From assembly GCA_018623675.1 (NCBI GenBank), contig JAAZVJ010000051.1, positions 1 to 6,938 of the forward strand: a stretch of 6,938 bases of DNA, given 5' to 3'. The DNA is from Synechococcus sp. HW_metabat.54. Its GTDB lineage: Bacteria > Cyanobacteriota > Cyanobacteriia > PCC-6307 > Cyanobiaceae. This document shows positions 6,556 to 6,938 of this stretch, one piece after another (positions within the stretch are counted from its first letter, which is position 1; the number at the start of each line of letters is the position of its first letter). The notes below the pieces were generated by a model that had not been told where the DNA came from, searched no databases, and was given only the letters and a program-made list of their open reading frames with translations. The position numbers and the translations under genes are program-made.

Positions 6556-6938
6556 TAGCCAGATTGCCCGTCATGGGTCGCAGGATCATGCCCCTTGGCT
6601 TGATCCCATTGACGCTGTCGTTCCGCGAAGCGCTGTCGATCCGCATCACTGAAACGGTCGATGCAGTGCACACACTGAACGCCACGGATGTAGCTCTCGA
6701 GGCTGCGCTCTGCTGGCGTCAACGGCAAACCGCAGGCATGACAAAGACGATGCACGCCTTGTTCAAGGCGATGGTTCAAAGCGACACGCTGATCAAAAAC
6801 AAAGCACTCCCCCTGCCAGCGACTGCTGGCTTCGGGGACATCCTCCAGGTACTTCAAGATGCCTCCGCGCAGGTGATGCACCTCGCCGAAACCTTGCTGC
6901 TGGAGATAGCTACTGGCTTTTTCACAGCGAATGCCCCC
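6555..6938 (-). CDS. trhO: tRNA uridine-34 hydroxylase TrhO (rhodanese-like, UPF0176), N-terminally truncated by window edge
   Basis: TrhO makes 5-hydroxyuridine at tRNA wobble position 34 in an oxygen-dependent reaction. Only the last 127 residues are in the window, about a third of the family length. The visible part starts at [12 protein letters not shown], the end of the rhodanese active-site loop; the catalytic Cys, expected just before it (C-x-GGIRC), is beyond the edge. Next comes [17 protein letters not shown], the diagnostic continuation. Two Cys pairs follow, CHAC (66/69) and CVHC (89/92), a likely zinc site of the UPF0176 C-terminus, and then a charged tail. Internal GTG 6881 is not a plausible start. 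It is the upstream gene of an operon: its TAA shares an A with the ATG of the GST-DUF952 gene. Confidence 0.93.
   Translation of the reverse strand, partial: GGIRCEKASSYLQQQGFGEVHHLRGGILKYLEDVPEASSRWQGECFVFDQRVALNHRLEQGVHRLCHACGLPLTPAERSLESYIRGVQCVHCIDRFSDADRQRFAERQRQWDQAKGHDPATHDGQSG

Overview
The window looks like a piece of a marine picocyanobacterial chromosome (Synechococcus/Cyanobium type). The main evidence is a CyanoP (PsbP-like) photosystem II lipoprotein gene. Very tight gene packing, moderately high GC and few Shine-Dalgarno sequences fit that assignment. Almost everything is coding; the longest gaps are about 70-100 bases. I see no rRNA, tRNA, CRISPR array, insertion sequence, prophage or plasmid gene.

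Layout, left to right. (1) A 5'-truncated CPA2-type cation:proton antiporter fused to two C-terminal universal-stress-protein domains (+ strand, 2-1840). (2) After a 69-base gap with a small direct repeat, a membrane-anchored LytR-CpsA-Psr (LCP) family protein (+, 1910-2848). A strong intrinsic terminator lies inside its last codons. (3) Converging on it with a 4-base gap, the CyanoP lipoprotein (-, 2853-3407). (4) Divergent from CyanoP, recR (+, conventional start 3511, but conserved coding sequence extends upstream) and then lipA (+, 4100-5029), probably one transcript. (5) Converging on lipA with overlapping stop codons, a tight minus-strand operon. It is transcribed from the right edge: trhO (tRNA U34 hydroxylase, cut by the window end at its catalytic loop), a glutathione-S-transferase/DUF952 fusion, and a small GNAT-like protein. 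Its two junctions are TAATG (one shared base) and a 3-base gap.

Most genes are housekeeping: ion homeostasis, envelope glycopolymer attachment, photosystem II assembly, recombinational repair, lipoate synthesis and tRNA modification. The less ordinary items are the GST-DUF952 fusion in an operon with trhO, the antiporter-USP fusion with degenerate nucleotide-binding motifs and a locally AT-rich core, the terminator inside LCP coding sequence, and the recR start problem. I found no convincing novel multi-gene system; the trhO/GST-DUF952/GNAT operon is the best candidate for uncharacterised biology.
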